Shown: one piece after another, positions 9,322-16,682 of the stretch
Position numbering within the stretch: the first letter of the stretch is position 1
Layout: every line of letters starts with the position of its first letter
Assembly (NCBI GenBank): GCA_024275015.1
Contig: JAJRZW010000047.1
Span: 100,328 to 134,721, forward strand
Origin: Deltaproteobacteria bacterium
GTDB taxonomy: Bacteria > Desulfobacterota > Desulfobulbia > Desulfobulbales > JAJRZW01
Length of the DNA stretch: 34,394 bases
Reading direction: 5' to 3'
Made by a program: the position numbers and the translations under genes
The notes under the pieces: generated by a model
Seen by the model: only the letters and a program-made list of their open reading frames with translations
The model's database searches: none
What the model was told of the DNA's origin: nothing

Positions 9322-9987
9322 TTATCCAATTAACCGTTCCAGGGAGACAAACTCTTTATCACTGAACACCTCCGCGGCGGCAAAGGCGGGGTCAAGGGTC
9401 TGGCCGCGACGGAATTTCTGTAATTTCAGGGGCGATCCCGGCGGCATATCTTTTTTCCAGGCTATAATGTCGGCAACCTGATGCAGGCTGGGAGTGACCG
9501 TCATCCGGAACCGGTGGGCAACCCCTGATTGCCCTATTATGGCTATGCTTGCCCTGATCGCGGCGATATCTACTTCGTTCCCCGCTGCCAGTCGATATTT
9601 TTCCGTGTCAAGGGGGGCCTTGACGTCCATGTCGATCATGTCCACCAGCTTTGCCTCAATAAGCCGGGCAAGGACCCGGGGATTAGTGCCGTTGGAATCA
9701 AGTTTTATCGCCAGTCCGGTCGGGCGCAAGGCGGCCAACAGCTCCGGCAGCTCCTTATGCAGGGTCGGTTCGCCGCCGGTAACGCAGATACCGCCGAGCC
9801 ATTTTTCCAAGGGGGCGATCCGGGACATGATTTCATTGATCCCGATGGCGGGCAGACTCTGGTGGTCGAGGACCAGGGGGTGATTATGACAGAAGGGACA
9901 GCGCAAATTACAGCCGCCGGTAAAGACAACGGCGCAGCTCCTGCCGGGCCAGTCAACAAATGAGGTCTCAATAACACCGCGGATCAT
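9322..9987 (-). CDS. nrdG: Anaerobic ribonucleotide reductase activating protein (radical SAM)
   Basis: NrdG uses a 4Fe-4S cluster and SAM to install the glycyl radical on NrdD. The radical SAM motif CNLRCPFC (Cys26, Cys30, Cys33) follows the typical FVDWPGRSCAVVFTGG start. ICVTGGEPTLH and the LDSNGTNP strand complete the SAM-binding half-barrel. At 221 residues it is longer than E. coli NrdG and matches the type common in archaea and Deltaproteobacteria. The ATG at 9987 has no good ribosome-binding site. Repeat debris lies right upstream, between it and the rest of the nrd operon, which may affect its expression. Confidence 0.9.
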   Translation of the reverse strand: MIRGVIETSFVDWPGRSCAVVFTGGCNLRCPFCHNHPLVLDHQSLPAIGINEIMSRIAPLEKWLGGICVTGGEPTLHKELPELLAALRPTGLAIKLDSNGTNPRVLARLIEAKLVDMIDMDVKAPLDTEKYRLAAGNEVDIAAIRASIAIIGQSGVAHRFRMTVTPSLHQVADIIAWKKDMPPGSPLKLQKFRRGQTLDPAFAAAEVFSDKEFVSLERLIG

Positions 9988-10010
9988 CAGAAATTAGTGC
10001 CTGTCCATAA

Positions 10011-10055
10011 CCGTCTGTTTTTCAACGGACTGCTAAACAAGATGAAGTCGTAACA
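10011..10055. repeat. Debris of elements M3 and M2
   Basis: 10011-10032 is the end of an M3 element (TTTTTCAACGGACTG followed by the target-like CTAA). 10040-10055 is the M2 end sequence GATGAAGTCGTAACAA. Neither element is complete. They fill part of the 371-bp gap between the redoxin gene and nrdG. Confidence 0.6.
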
Positions 10056-10090
10056 AGTATCTCAAACCGAAGATGTTCTACGTAATTTCA

Positions 10091-10145
10091 ATAAGTTAGA
10101 AACGCAATTACCGTTGGCCCGCAATTTATTGCGAGGCCAACAACA
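10091..10145. repeat. Repeat M4 with hairpin, copy 1
   Basis: About 55 bp nearly identical to 15261-15315. The core is a hairpin in which GTTGGCC and CGCAAT pair with ATTGCG and GGCCAAC around a two-base turn, with one bulged base. It is found only in gaps rich in other repeats. Confidence 0.7.
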
Positions 10146-10198
10146 TTTATAGACAGAGACAATTTGAATTTTCAGGTTCATGGTTTCACAATAAAGAA

Positions 10199-10278
10199 GG
10201 ATTCCAGGGCGGGATGGATAAAGGGTAAGGAGGATTGTCAGGAGATTTCAAGGTGTTTACCCATCCCGCCTGGAATCC
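10199..10278. repeat. 23-bp inverted repeat in the redoxin-nrdG gap
   Basis: GGATTCCAGGGCGGGATGG and the next five bases (10199-10222) are repeated inverted at 10256-10278 with one bulge and one mismatch. The loop is 33 bases. It would form a stable hairpin in nrd operon mRNA. No T-run follows, and I saw no second copy in this window. It could be another small element or an mRNA-processing structure. Confidence 0.6.
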
Positions 10279-10358
10279 AGGTATTATCCGGCTTTCAGGT
10301 TTTGAGGCCTTCGCGTACATCAAACCACGAAACCTTCTGCCGGACATTTGTGCCTGAA

Positions 10359-10673
10359 TCAAACAGAGATGCTGCAGGTGCCGGTCGCGCATTCGGCACC
10401 AGATCCCTTGCGCATGGCATCGGGAACCCGCCCAGCCCTTGCCGCCAGCATGGCATTGATCTCGTTGAAGTCACTGATGGTTGAACTGTCGTCGAGCACC
10501 AGTAACGGCAGGCTCTTGCGCGCATCCTCAACCAGGCTGTGCCAGGCCAGGTGCGCCAGGCTTGCCGCTCCCCCCTTGTCCAACTCTTCGACGTTGACAT
10601 GCAGGGCCGCAAGATCAAACTGGGCCTTAAGCTGGTTGCATAAACTGCAGTCACTCCTGGTAAACAAGGTCAT
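10359..10673 (-). CDS. Glutaredoxin-like redoxin in the nrd operon
   Basis: This 104-residue protein begins like a NrdH/glutaredoxin fold: MTLFTRSDCSLCNQL, with redox pair Cys9-x-x-Cys12, then a beta-alpha-beta core (LPLLVLDDSSTISDFNEI). It ends with a second cysteine pair, Cys95 and Cys100 (ECATGTC), which ordinary glutaredoxins lack. Its start lies 15 bases after the nrdD stop and has its own site, AGAGGTG. The position between nrdD and nrdG suggests that it delivers electrons to the ribonucleotide reductase. Redoxin-dependent class III enzymes with such partners are known, but this assignment here is inferred from context. Confidence 0.8.
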   Translation of the reverse strand: MTLFTRSDCSLCNQLKAQFDLAALHVNVEELDKGGAASLAHLAWHSLVEDARKSLPLLVLDDSSTISDFNEINAMLAARAGRVPDAMRKGSGAECATGTCSISV

Positions 10674-10688
10674 TTTTTCACCTCTTTT

Positions 10689-12803
10689 TCACTGGTTGAA
10701 ACGATTACGGTAACGGTCTTTAAGTTCACCTAATTTGCCTTTGTTCCAGCTTGAGACCTTGGTGAAATAGCCGGTGATCCGGGTGATGCCGTCAACATGG
10801 CTTGAGTCACAATAGGGACAGGATTCCGCCAGGCCGCGACTGGTGCGGCCGCAGGCGAGGCAACTGGTGAACTCGGGGGAAAAGGCGATCTGGTCATTCA
10901 TGGTGAAACGGAAGGTCTTAACCACGAAATCGGCCAGGGCCCGGGCATCGGGCTGATGTTCGCCCAGCCAGATATGGGTGATCGAACCGGCCTCAATCAG
11001 GGGATGGAACAGACCTTCTTTTTCCACCCGACTGATCGGCCCCATGGGAGCGCCGACATTATAGAGGGTGGAATTTGAATAATAGACCTCGCCTGAATCC
11101 AGGTTGCCCTGGAGCATCATTTTTGCCTGGTCGGGATAATGGGCGAGATCGAGCTTGGCGAAGCGATAGGCGGTGCTTTCCGCCGGGGTCTGCTCAAGGA
11201 CAAGTTTCAGCCCGCTTGACTCACTGAGACGGTTACAGACCAGGTTCATGTGGGCGATGACCTTGAGGCCGAATCTCAAGGCCGCGTCGGAGTCGTGAAG
11301 TTCCTCGCCGGTATGAGCCTTTACCATCTCGTTCAGACCGGTCATTCCGACCAGGTGGCTGACCCGGTGCATGCGGAGATAGGTCTGGCCGTCAAGCTTC
11401 ATCGCCAGCATCGACAGGGGACCGTTTTCGCCCATATCCAGAAGCTTCTGGATAAAGTTGCGTTTCTGTTCATGTCCCTTGACCGTGAGCTCAAGCTGTT
11501 CGGTCAGCAGGGCAAAGAGGCGGGTGTCGTCACCTTCGGCGCGGTAGGCGATGCGGGGGAGGTTTACGGTGATGTTCTGCAGGGCCGAGTAACGCATTTT
11601 CCATGGTTCGCGGGCGTCATCGAGGTCACTCTGCTCAAGCTTGAAACTCAGACGGCAGCACTCGGAGATCTTGGCGGTGTCGCCGCGGTCAAAAACGAAA
11701 TAGGTATTGCCCTTTTCCGCCGCCACAGCGCAGATGAGGTCTAAAAATTCCTCATGCCCCTCGGTCTGAAATAGTTTTTCCGTGATGTGGACCAGGGGTT
11801 TGGGGAAAAAGAAAGGCCGACCGGCGGCATCGCCTTCACGGTATACCTCGAACAGGGCCCAGGCAAAACGCTGCGCCTGTTTTTCATAATCGCCGTAGGT
11901 CTTGCCGGTATATTCACCCCCGGGACCGATGGCCGGAACCCCGACAAAGTGTTTCGGCACTTCCCAGTAAATATTGATGTCGGAAAATATCGCCTGGCCG
12001 CCACGGGCCACCGCCTGCTGCGAGAACTCATAGATCATCATCTGCGCCAGCTGTTTCACCTGGCGGTCGGACATATCCTCAAGGTAGGGGGCGTAAAAGA
12101 GGTTAACCGCATCCCAACCGATGGCACCGGCGAAGTGGCTCTGAAGGGCGGCGGCAAATTTTACCATATGGGCTAAAAGGACGTCGGCATGCTGCGCCGG
12201 TTTGGCCATCGACAGGGCGTGGGGGAGGTTGAGGCCGAATTTTTTTATATATTCAAGCGACTGCCCGGAACAATAAGGCCGATCAACAAAGCCGAGGTCA
12301 TGGAGGTGAAGATCGCCCTTTAGATGGGCGTCGGCCACGTCATCGGAAAAGACCTGCAACAGGGCGTATTCCTTCTTGATCCCCTCGGCCAGGGTGAGGT
12401 TGGTGGCCTCGGGGCCGTGGGGGACATTGGCGTTTTCTTTGTTGTGCTGAATCAGGAGCTGTTCAACGTCGTAAAGGGGTACCCCCAGACGGGTGTGCAT
12501 CCGGCGGGCGTCTTCAAGGCCCAACTCAAGGAGCTTGGAGTTTACCATTTCCCTGATGAGGGGGCCGGTGATGGTCTTGATCGCGCCGTTTTTCACCGTC
12601 TTTTCGATATCAAGACTGATCCGTTCGGCGGTGTCACGGTCGATCAGGGTCTCACGCAACAGGGCGCTGACGATCCGATGCCGGTCCCAGCCGGTGATGT
12701 CTTCACCGGTGGTACGGACAAAGAGGGCGATATCGGTGCTGTCGTCCTTTATAAAGTGATTCCCCGGATTTTTCCCCTGTTTCAGGGGCATGATTACACC
12801 CAT
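10689..12803 (-). CDS. nrdD: Anaerobic (class III) ribonucleoside-triphosphate reductase
   Basis: NrdD converts ribonucleotides to deoxyribonucleotides by glycyl radical chemistry without oxygen. The 704 residues comprise an N-terminal ATP-cone (about 25-110), a ten-stranded barrel core and the C-terminal radical domain. The radical Gly is Gly678 in RITGYF, followed by SSWNKGK. Just before it a Cys4 zinc site, CLAC...CPYC, is intact. Active-site cysteines likely include Cys178 (YCSGQS) and the adjacent pair Cys382-Cys383 (SECCRLSF). The ATG at 12803 is preceded by AAGGAGC. A redoxin gene and nrdG follow on the same strand. Two NrdR-box-like sites lie upstream. Confidence 0.96.
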   Translation of the reverse strand: MGVIMPLKQGKNPGNHFIKDDSTDIALFVRTTGEDITGWDRHRIVSALLRETLIDRDTAERISLDIEKTVKNGAIKTITGPLIREMVNSKLLELGLEDARRMHTRLGVPLYDVEQLLIQHNKENANVPHGPEATNLTLAEGIKKEYALLQVFSDDVADAHLKGDLHLHDLGFVDRPYCSGQSLEYIKKFGLNLPHALSMAKPAQHADVLLAHMVKFAAALQSHFAGAIGWDAVNLFYAPYLEDMSDRQVKQLAQMMIYEFSQQAVARGGQAIFSDINIYWEVPKHFVGVPAIGPGGEYTGKTYGDYEKQAQRFAWALFEVYREGDAAGRPFFFPKPLVHITEKLFQTEGHEEFLDLICAVAAEKGNTYFVFDRGDTAKISECCRLSFKLEQSDLDDAREPWKMRYSALQNITVNLPRIAYRAEGDDTRLFALLTEQLELTVKGHEQKRNFIQKLLDMGENGPLSMLAMKLDGQTYLRMHRVSHLVGMTGLNEMVKAHTGEELHDSDAALRFGLKVIAHMNLVCNRLSESSGLKLVLEQTPAESTAYRFAKLDLAHYPDQAKMMLQGNLDSGEVYYSNSTLYNVGAPMGPISRVEKEGLFHPLIEAGSITHIWLGEHQPDARALADFVVKTFRFTMNDQIAFSPEFTSCLACGRTSRGLAESCPYCDSSHVDGITRITGYFTKVSSWNKGKLGELKDRYRNRFNQ

Positions 12804-12863
12804 TTTTCTAGCTCCTTGTCAATATCTTTCATTTACCCGAAAAGCACCTGTAATCAGATCAAT

Positions 12864-12911
12864 ATACGACATATTGTGGGTTAAGAACCATTATTGCACT
12901 ATATGTAGTAG
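12864..12911 (-). promoter_or_regulatory. Paired NrdR boxes upstream of nrdD
   Basis: Two 16-bp sites each match the NrdR consensus acaCwAtATaTwGtgt at 12 of 16 positions: 12864-12879 (minus strand CCACAATATGTCGTAT) and 12896-12911 (plus strand GCACTATATGTAGTAG). Their centres are 32 bp apart, the three-turn spacing expected of NrdR targets. A -35-like TTGACT lies just upstream on the minus strand, so bound NrdR would cover the promoter. The second site is also part of a TGCACTA...TAGTGCA palindrome. Confidence 0.75.
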
Positions 12912-12984
12912 TGCAGTCAAGGGGAAAAGAATAAAACAGAAAAATATCAGGAGCAATGGATAGTCAGGGGCGTGGGGACCTTAG

Positions 12985-13328
12985 TAGCCCGTTGAAAAAC
13001 GGACTGTATACGGCTGATGTCTGTGCCGCCGATTTTGCCGAGTTGAAAAACCAGATAAAATTGAGAGGTTGGCCGGAACTTGTTTTGGCCAACCGGAGTT
13101 AAAAAATCCATGGACGGCTTTTTTGATGAAGTCGTAACAATTCCCCGCTCCGGCTGAAAACGACGATTTTCAGGCGCCGGGCGGTGGGCTGCTTAAACCC
13201 CGAATCCGGGCTATGCCCTCAAGCATGCTGGATTTTTTAACCCATTCCGCCGTCCGGTGCTTTTTCCGAAAATCGCCGAAGACGCCTCCGTGGGGACTTG
13301 TGACGAGACCATCTTTTTTAACGGTCTG
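12985..13328 (-). mobile_element. Element M3 interrupted by a nested M2
   Basis: The left end TAGCCCGTTGAAAAACGG and the inverted right end CAGACCGTTAAAAAA are M3 termini, and the flanks TTAG (12981-12984) and TCAG (13329-13332) are a decayed 4-bp duplication. Removing the M2 insertion (189 bp) and one copy of its 6-bp duplication leaves 149 bp, exactly the length of the intact M3 at 15320-15468. It lies between the nrdD promoter and the nadB stop codon. Confidence 0.85.
13125..13313 (+). mobile_element. MITE-like element M2, 189 bp, inserted in M3
   Basis: The ends are GATGAAGTCGTAACAATTCC and, inverted from the right, GATGGTCTCGTCACAAGTCC (18 of 24 terminal bases match). Six T residues flank each side (13119-13124 and 13314-13319), a 6-bp target duplication inside the M3 sequence GGCTTTTTTAACGG. 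The right half is shared with the inverted copy at 20665-20808. It opens a meaningless frame beginning MLFPKIAEDAS. Confidence 0.82.
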
Positions 13329-13348
13329 TCAGGGATGGTGCCAAACCG

Positions 13349-14992
13349 TCACTGGTTCAGGTTTTTGTCTTCTTTTCCGGCCCGCGACCGGAAAAGCACA
13401 GTGTCCCGGTGCCAGTTGAGGTCATCAATTTCAGGGCAATCGATATTGTAATGCAGACCACGGGATTCACGACGGCTTTTGGCGCAGCGGACTATAAGTT
13501 CGGCCAGGGTGGCGATATTCCTAAGTTCAACCAGGTCCGGGGTCAGGTAGAAGTTTTTATAGTGTTCCTCCACCTCGGCTGTAATCGGTAACAGGCGGCG
13601 TTCAACCAGGTCAAGACGCCGGTCGCTCCTGACAATGCCGACGTAATTCCACATCAGCCGCCGGATCTGGTCCCAGTTATGGCTGATTAGAACGCATTCC
13701 TTCATCCTTGAGGCCTGGCCCGGATCCCAGTCGGTAAGCTCACTTACCGGGGCGGCGAAGATTTCCTCCCGATGGTATGAAAGGCAGCGAAAGGTCCGGT
13801 CGGCAAACACCAGGCCTTCAAGGAGGGAATTGCTGGCAAGACGATTGGCGCCGTGGAGACCGGTGCAGGCGCATTCACCGAGGGCGAAGAGATCTTCGAG
13901 GCTGGTTCGGCCCCATTGGTCGGTCATTACCCCGCCGCACATATAATGTGCCGCCGGCACCACCGGGATCGGTTCGCGGGTGATATCAATACCGTATTCG
14001 AGGCAGGTCTTATGGATATGGGGGAATCTTTTTTTCAGGAAAGCGGCGGATTTGAAACTGATATCAAGGTAAACGCAATCATCGCCGCTGGTTTTCATTT
14101 CATTGTCAATGGCCCGGGCAACCGCGTCACGGGTGGCAAGATCACCACGGGGATCATAGCCCTTCATAAAGGCCTTGCCGCGGGCGTCGATCAGACGGCC
14201 ACCCTCGCCGCGCACGGCCTCGGAGATGAGAAAGTTTTTCGCCCGGGGATGAAACAGGCAGGTGGGATGAAACTGGACAAACTCAAGGTTGCCGACCCCG
14301 GCCCCGGCCCGGTAAGCCATGCCAACCCCGTCGCCGGTGGCGATATCGGGGTTGGTGGTATAGAGATATACCTTGCCGGTGCCGCCGCTGCACAGCACCG
14401 TGGCCCGGGCCGCCACGGTCACCACCCGACCGTTGGGATCGAGGATATAGGCCCCGAGACAACGGTCGGTAAATGGGGGCCGGACAGCAGCAATCCCGGC
14501 CCGGGAAGCGATGAGGAGGTCGATGGCGATATGATCTTCAAGAATAGTGATCTCCGGATGGCGGGCGACCTGTTCGAGGAGACATTTTTCAATTTCATGG
14601 CCGCTCCTGTCCATTGCATGAGCGACGCGGCGGGCTGAATGTCCTCCCTCCCGGCCGAGGTCAAGATGTTCCGGACGGCCGGGATCGTGCTGAAAATTCA
14701 CCCCCATGCGCATCAATTCCCGTACCAGGGCCGGGCCCTCGTTGACCACCATTCCGACTATGTCCTCATGGCAGAGGCCCGCGCCGGAAATCAGGGTATC
14801 CTTTATATGAGCGGCAAAGGAATCAGCCGGATCAAGAACCGCCGCCACTCCGCCCTGGGCGAGATTGGTGGCGGTATCAGCGCTTTTTTTCTTGGTGACC
14901 ATGGTCACCCGGCCCAGCCTGGCCGCCTTTAAGGCCAGTGACAGCCCGGAAATACCGCTGCCGATAATGAGAAAGTCGGTGGTCTTCTGCAT
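13349..14992 (-). CDS. nadB: L-aspartate oxidase
   Basis: NadB oxidises L-aspartate to iminoaspartate, the first step of NAD synthesis; under anaerobic conditions fumarate serves as electron acceptor. The 547-residue protein has the N-terminal FAD-binding motif IIGSGISGLSLALKAA, the NLAQGGVAAV segment, and the active-site stretch FHPTCLFHPRAKNFLISEAV followed by RGEGG. The C-terminal helical domain is complete. The distal flavin motif is also there (LFALGECACTGLHGANRLAS). It stands alone here without nadA or nadC. TTTACGG heptamers lie directly upstream of its start and an M3 element ends 16 bases beyond its stop. Confidence 0.97.
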   Translation of the reverse strand: MQKTTDFLIIGSGISGLSLALKAARLGRVTMVTKKKSADTATNLAQGGVAAVLDPADSFAAHIKDTLISGAGLCHEDIVGMVVNEGPALVRELMRMGVNFQHDPGRPEHLDLGREGGHSARRVAHAMDRSGHEIEKCLLEQVARHPEITILEDHIAIDLLIASRAGIAAVRPPFTDRCLGAYILDPNGRVVTVAARATVLCSGGTGKVYLYTTNPDIATGDGVGMAYRAGAGVGNLEFVQFHPTCLFHPRAKNFLISEAVRGEGGRLIDARGKAFMKGYDPRGDLATRDAVARAIDNEMKTSGDDCVYLDISFKSAAFLKKRFPHIHKTCLEYGIDITREPIPVVPAAHYMCGGVMTDQWGRTSLEDLFALGECACTGLHGANRLASNSLLEGLVFADRTFRCLSYHREEIFAAPVSELTDWDPGQASRMKECVLISHNWDQIRRLMWNYVGIVRSDRRLDLVERRLLPITAEVEEHYKNFYLTPDLVELRNIATLAELIVRCAKSRRESRGLHYNIDCPEIDDLNWHRDTVLFRSRAGKEDKNLNQ

Positions 14993-15000
14993 GGGAAAAA

Positions 15001-15029
15001 AGTTTACGGTTTACGGTTTACGGTTTAGG
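15001..15029. repeat. TTTACGG heptamer tandem repeat
   Basis: About 3.7 head-to-tail copies of TTTACGG lie right upstream of nadB. Shorter clusters of the same word occur at 22031-22055, where they form the last codons of the MinD-like gene, and at 29797-29820 before the DUF4080 gene. Confidence 0.7.
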
Positions 15030-15056
15030 CTCAGATTCGATACGAGGAGAAATATA

Positions 15057-15259
15057 CCTGAGCCCGTTACGGCTCCGGGGATTCAACCACCTGTAGCAAC
15101 CGCTTGCCGGCCGTTTTTTCCGGAAATCGCCGAAGGCGTCTCCGCCGGGCGTCCGGGAACGGCGCATCTGCGGTGTCGGCAAGCCGTTAATATACCGAAG
15201 TATAATCAACGTGCTTGCCTCCTTGCATTCGCACCGTTCCCGAACGTCACGGATCCAGG
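15057..15259 (+). mobile_element. MITE-like element M1, variant copy (203 bp)
   Basis: The left end CCTGAGCCCGTTACGGCT is a diverged M1 terminus; the right end CGTCACGGATCCAGG is canonical. The 97-bp hairpin lies at 15150-15246. Between them, 15111-15146 is related to element M2 (TTTTTTCCGGAAATCGCCGA), so this copy is a mosaic. A clear target duplication is not visible. Confidence 0.65.
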
Positions 15260-15260
15260 A

Positions 15261-15315
15261 ATAAATTAGAAGCGCAATTGCCGTTGGCCCGCAATTTATT
15301 GCGAGGCCAACATCT
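15261..15315. repeat. Repeat M4 with hairpin, copy 2
   Basis: Near-identical to 10091-10145, with the hairpin GTTGGCCCGCAAT-TT-ATTGCG and GGCCAAC. It sits between an M1 and an M3 element with almost no spacer, so this gap is a stack of three different repeats. Confidence 0.7.
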
Positions 15316-15319
15316 TTAA

Positions 15320-15468
15320 CAGACCGTTGAAAAAGCCGTCCATGGCTTTTTTAACTCCGGTTGACCAAAACAAGTTTCGGCCAACCTTTCGATTTCACCG
15401 GGGTTTTCAACCCGGCAAAATCGGCGGCGCGTCCATGCGCCGCGTGCAGTCCGTTTTTCAACGGACTG
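15320..15468 (+). mobile_element. MITE-like element M3, intact copy (149 bp)
   Basis: Terminal inverted repeats are CAGACCGTTGAAAAA at the left and, inverted, CAGTCCGTTGAAAAA at the right (14 of 15 match). A perfect TTAA duplication flanks it (15316-15319 and 15469-15472). The interior holds three hairpins, including GGCCAAAACAAGTTTCGGCC and CCGGGGTTTTCAACCCGG. It overlaps the false N-terminal extension of the HAD gene downstream. Confidence 0.88.
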
Positions 15469-15527
15469 TTAAGGATAGAACCTATACCGTTGCCTGGCCG
15501 GGAACAACTGAAAAAGGAATGAAAACC

Positions 15528-16181
15528 GTGAAGCTGGTAATTTTCGACTGTGATGGGGTAATGTTTGACTCCCGCAGGGCCAACCGCCGTTATTATAACC
15601 ACGTCCTGGCCCATTTCGGCCACCCGCCCATGGATTCAGCCGAACTCGATTACGTCCACGTCCACAACGTCTTTGACTCCGTGGCCCATATCTTCAGGAA
15701 TTATGATCATGATCCGGAGGCGGTGAACCGTTTTCGCGAGAAACTGGGCTATAATGATTTTCTCAAGTACATGACCATGGAACCGGATCTGCTGCAATTC
15801 CTTGATTTTCTTCTCCCCAAGCGCATGGCGGCGATCAGCACCAACCGGACCACGACCATGGAGCCCATTCTCGACACCTTTAAATTAAGGCATTATTTTG
15901 ATCAGATAATGACACCACTTAACCTCGAACAACCCAAACCACACCCGGAAGCGATCAATCGAATCCTGGCCCATTATGATCTTGATCAGGACGAGGCGGT
16001 CTATATCGGCGACTCTGATATTGACGAGGAACACGCAAAGGCCGCCGGGGTACGATTCATCGCCTTCCGTAACCCCGTCCTCAACGCCGATTTTCACGTT
16101 GCGAGTTTCCGCGAGGTCATGGGCCTGCCCATATTCTCAAACAGCAAGCACTCATCGCTTACCTCAAATAAGAAAAAATGA
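15528..16181 (+). CDS. HAD-superfamily phosphatase, phosphoglycolate phosphatase-like
   Basis: A haloacid dehalogenase-type hydrolase with all four motifs. FDCDGVMFD holds the nucleophile Asp7 and acid/base Asp9, ISTNR is motif II, the Lys in QPKPHPEAI is motif III, and YIGDSDIDEEHAKAAG is motif IV. A helical cap after motif I fits the Gph-like class. The specific substrate cannot be told. The frame is open back to 15327 but that part is M3 sequence. GTG 15528 is preferred over ATG 15519 because AAGGA stands nine bases before it, whereas it directly abuts the ATG. That gives 217 residues. The next gene overlaps it as ATGA. Confidence 0.85.
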   Translation: MKLVIFDCDGVMFDSRRANRRYYNHVLAHFGHPPMDSAELDYVHVHNVFDSVAHIFRNYDHDPEAVNRFREKLGYNDFLKYMTMEPDLLQFLDFLLPKRMAAISTNRTTTMEPILDTFKLRHYFDQIMTPLNLEQPKPHPEAINRILAHYDLDQDEAVYIGDSDIDEEHAKAAGVRFIAFRNPVLNADFHVASFREVMGLPIFSNSKHSSLTSNKKK

Positions 16182-16675
16182 ATATCGAAATCGTGCATGA
16201 GTTTCTGGTAAAAGATGACGCGGTCAGCGACTGCTGCCGGCGGGTGAAGTGTTTTTTAGACAAGAACCTTCTCCTGCGCTACCAGGAGGTGGAGATCGAC
16301 CCGGCCCTGTGCGTAAGCGGTATTAATGACACGTTCTGGCCCCGGATAAAGACAGCGATTGCCACCAACCACGAGATACTGGCAAAATTTTTAGCGGAAC
16401 TTGAAGAAAACGGTTTCAACCGTACCGCTGATTTCATCGATATGGAGCAGGGTTTTGTCTCCAAAACCCTGCACACCGTGGTCCACCTGCTCGACGGTTT
16501 CATCGGTATCGACTCCGCCTTTTACAGCCTTGTCGATGACAGTCACTGGCTTGACCGGAAACGGAAGGAGAGGATTGAAAAAAATCCGGGGAAATACCAT
16601 CTGGTCCGGGCAAAAGGCCGCTGCCACGGCATAAGCTCCGACTTCACCGGGCTTCTGCGCCATTTTGATCTGTGA
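16178..16675 (+). CDS. Unknown protein coupled to the HAD phosphatase
   Basis: A 165-residue protein that I cannot assign. It is mixed alpha/beta by eye, acidic in the middle (LAELEENGFNRTADFIDMEQ) and has an N-terminal cysteine cluster (SDCCRRVKC). No signal peptide or membrane segment is visible. Its ATG overlaps the stop of the HAD phosphatase gene by ATGA, so the two are translationally coupled and probably act together. It ends eight bases before the stop of the convergent His-tailed gene. Confidence 0.75.
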   Translation: MNIEIVHEFLVKDDAVSDCCRRVKCFLDKNLLLRYQEVEIDPALCVSGINDTFWPRIKTAIATNHEILAKFLAELEENGFNRTADFIDMEQGFVSKTLHTVVHLLDGFIGIDSAFYSLVDDSHWLDRKRKERIEKNPGKYHLVRAKGRCHGISSDFTGLLRHFDL

Positions 16676-16682
16676 TTCGTTG

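Noticed and set aside
12985-13328. CRISPR array or phage attachment site
   Set aside because: Repeats are few, of different families and not evenly spaced; they are explained by nested inverted-repeat elements with target duplications.
13853-14638. 261-codon plus-strand ORF opposite nadB
   Set aside because: It is a shadow of nadB on the other strand; composition is low-complexity Gly/Ala-rich and no family motif is present.
15001-15029. Telomere-like repeat
   Set aside because: TTTACGG only superficially resembles telomere repeats; the array is under four copies and the context is a normal bacterial chromosome.
15327-15518. N-terminal 64 residues of the HAD phosphatase
   Set aside because: They are encoded by the M3 element at 15320-15468 plus a short linker, and a HAD protein should begin close to its DxD motif.
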